Part shown: positions 61,909 to 64,000 of the stretch, in pieces
Layout: every line of letters begins with the position of its first letter
Position numbering within the stretch: the first letter of the stretch is position 1
Notes under the pieces: model-generated
What the model was told of the DNA's origin: nothing
What the model saw: only the letters and a program-made list of their open reading frames with translations
Databases searched by the model: none
Assembly (NCBI GenBank): GCA_900240875.1
Contig: OESE01000215.1
Location: 558,001-622,000 of the forward strand
Origin: Crithidia expoeki
Lineage: Eukaryota > Euglenozoa > Kinetoplastea > Trypanosomatida > Trypanosomatidae
DNA length: 64,000 bases
Direction: 5' to 3'
Made by a program: the position numbers and the translations under genes

Positions 61909-64000
61909 TACAACAAGCACTATTTACTGCGGCTAGTTACTATTCTCCTTTTTCTTGTAAAGGAGGAGGGGGGTTCCGGGATTTTTGACAGCAAGCACAG
62001 CAACGCTAAGAAACCCTATATCGACAGCTTCTATGCACGCCTCCAATGACAAGAGAAAGTGGGCGGGTGTGGAGAGCTTAGTAACCTACTGGTTTATTTT
62101 GAGCCCGAAGCGGAAATGGTGAGCGTAAATCGCACCGGGACACAATTGCAGCACTACAAAACGAAGGCTTCGCTACACGGAAAACGAGATGCAAGCTTGT
62201 ACTGTAGACAACAGCAACAACGAAAGAAAGTTCCTGCAGCGTTTCACCTAACAGTTGCGTAGTGAAAGGGAGTCTTCCCTTACACTAAAAGACTACTAGA
62301 TCGATTGCGCGTACGAGGTGGGAATCAGTTATGCCGCCTTTTGACGCCCGGACTTCGAGTTTTCTACTAAGCGGTTCAAAAACAAACAAACAGGCAAATC
62401 GTACTCACAACTGAAGGGCAGGCTTCCCCTGTCAGGGTTTACTGCTCTTTATCACTTTGCGTAAAGCAGTCTAGAACTTTGACGGTGCGAGTGTACGAGC
62501 ACCTCTATTGCTTGCACGGAAATACTCTCCAACCTGACTTCTCGATCAACACCTAGTACTACGGCTTTGCAAAGGGGGACCTTGGGTGCAAAGGGTCTTC
62601 CTCTTCTCACTGGGCGGGCATTTTTTTTTTGTTTTGTTTTGCGTCGTTGGTCGGCACTCATCAAGAACAACAGTTTAGAGAGGAGGGGAGGGGGAAGGGA
62701 AAGTAGTTGGAAGACAACGGTAGAGAGAATGAGACGGGCGGGGAACGAACGGTGCTGCTAAACAGAAAAAGACCCTTATTCCTCCGCCATCTTAACACAA
62801 CGCATTTCTATACTTAGCCTTGCACCGCATGCGCTTCACCGCAAATACTACAAAGCGTTCCCGAAATCCACAGAGCGCAAACGGCATCGTCTGCTGATAT
62901 ACAGGCTGCAAGTGGGGGGAAGCACGTTTGTTCAATGTAACTTTGCCGTCAATTGCACTGCACGCTCTTGTGTAGGTGACTGTGTATGGCTGTTTTTGAA
63001 TCTCCCGTGTGCCGAGTTCGCGAGTGGCAACAGCTCTTAACTTCGTTTCCAGCCAGGTAACGCCGTGCTCTGTTTACACAACAACAAAAGCGTTTGAACC
63101 ACAGCACCTTAGAGGTACAACAACAACAGCGACAACCACAGCGCTAAAAAGGCGCGCAGAAGAGGAAAACAGATGGAAGTAAAAGGGTCAGATTCAGGGG
63201 TCCGAGCTCCCTGGTGCACGCCACTGGCCATGGGAAACGCCATCACGGGGGTGAAAAAAGGAGGTAATAGAGGTGCCTGAGTGGCAATAACGTGAAACAA
63301 CAGGAGGAAAAGACGAGTAGGTGAGTGCAGCCAGGTCACGTAAATAACAGGAGCAAAACAACACAGCAAAACAACTCAAAGAAAGAACCGAAGATTAATC
63401 AGGATCGCGTAGCCGTGGTGGAACCAGAACTGGAAAAAGAGTGTCTGTGTACAAAGAGAGCGGTGAGGAAGTCGTGACTAGTAAACGTTTTCCTGTCTTT
63501 CTTCTCCATTGTTTCTGCTGCCCGTGTGCGACGTCTTACACTCCGAAGTTCAAGAAAGGACAGAGCACTCTGAAAGACAAAACGTGTGTAAAGTCGCGAG
63601 ACGAAGAAGTGGGGATTTGTTTTCTGTAAATCCGTTCTCAGCCGCAACGGATTTTCCTCCTCTTTCTTTCAAATCGTCACGCATCGAAAAAGCCAAGGGG
63701 AATGACGCCATGTGAAAAAAGAGGAGATACAGAACTGCCCAATGGGAAAAGGAAGAGCGTGAGTTGTCAGAAGGGTAAGCAGGTAAGCAGAGAGAAGAGA
63801 AACAAAAGAAAACAACAACAACACCAGATCGCTGCGTGAACCCCAGAGAAGACAAGTAAAGGCGGCTGCCTTTGGATGTTCTAGTTAACAGGAAAAAAAC
63901 AAACAAGCAAATCAAGCAAGTCAATCAGCACGGAGAACAGAAATCATTGCACTTAGGAGATGATTTAATAGTGGAAAGAGAAGAATAAAGTCAAGGGCGT
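61909..64000. other. Right-hand spacer of about 2.1 kb without a recognisable gene
   Basis: No supported gene on either strand. A 7-bp hairpin (CTCCTTT at 61945-61951 with AAAGGAG at 61959-61965) lies in the presumed leader of the RRM/RS/WW gene. The remainder is A/T-biased, with short CAA tracts. It should end in the 3' UTR of the next gene upstream, outside the window. Confidence 0.55.

Noticed and set aside
63550-63924. 124-codon minus-strand open stretch near the right edge
   Set aside because: Low-complexity Phe/Val/Leu product with no domain; looks like translated spacer.

Overview
This window looks like nuclear DNA of a trypanosomatid flagellate. All recognisable genes lie on the minus strand, one after another, with no strand switch and no introns in intact genes. 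GC-rich coding regions alternate with long A/T-biased spacers, which on the transcribed sense contain long pyrimidine tracts, CA/TA microsatellites and C-runs. That is the architecture of a kinetoplastid polycistronic unit processed by spliced-leader trans-splicing. Stops are TAA, TAG and TGA, so the code is standard. I cannot name the genus. Many proteins carry large Ser/Thr/Asn/Gln-rich inserts inside otherwise recognisable domains.

Layout in + coordinates (transcription runs right to left). At 1-1601 is the 5' part of a secreted or surface protein that runs off the left edge. 2424-3407 is a coiled-coil protein. 4106-6730 is a Mis18/Yippee-like zinc protein with a coiled coil. 7779-10946 is a protein with one canonical CW zinc finger, two possible divergent ones, and AT-hooks. 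A roughly 5 kb geneless spacer follows. 15904-16536 is guanylate kinase, 17617-19098 a divergent YEATS protein, and 21874-22605 a one-span membrane protein. 23470-26746 is a CLC chloride channel broken in two places.

Further right, 27349-28743 is an alpha/beta hydrolase, 29115-30518 a possible pinin-like protein, 32680-33201 a probable dual-acylated protein with an aromatic OCRE-like repeat, 33869-35443 the Rab geranylgeranyltransferase alpha subunit, and 38057-40960 a PSP1-domain protein. Then come 43099-46848 (PMCA-type Ca2+-ATPase), 48423-51953 (an oversized DGAT2-like acyltransferase), 53783-55051 (a decayed M32 carboxypeptidase), 56351-56785 (a rhodanese without the catalytic Cys), 57384-58439 (a Skp1/elongin-C-like protein with a large insert) and 59998-61908 (an RRM-like + RS + WW protein). 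61909-64000 has no recognisable gene.

The genes are not a pathway operon: trypanosomatid neighbours are co-transcribed but usually functionally unrelated. Two themes recur. Chromatin: the Mis18-like, CW/AT-hook and YEATS proteins. RNA handling: the RRM/RS/WW, possible pinin-like and PSP1 proteins. The most interesting leads are the Mis18-like protein, in a lineage known to lack CENP-A; a set of unusually good perfect stem-loops in the spacers, including a 23-bp-stem palindrome; the CLC gene that combines frame breaks with loss of the gating glutamate; and the myristoyl/palmitoyl-type protein with an OCRE-like repeat. I recognised no retroelement, tRNA, rRNA, spliced-leader array or CRISPR.
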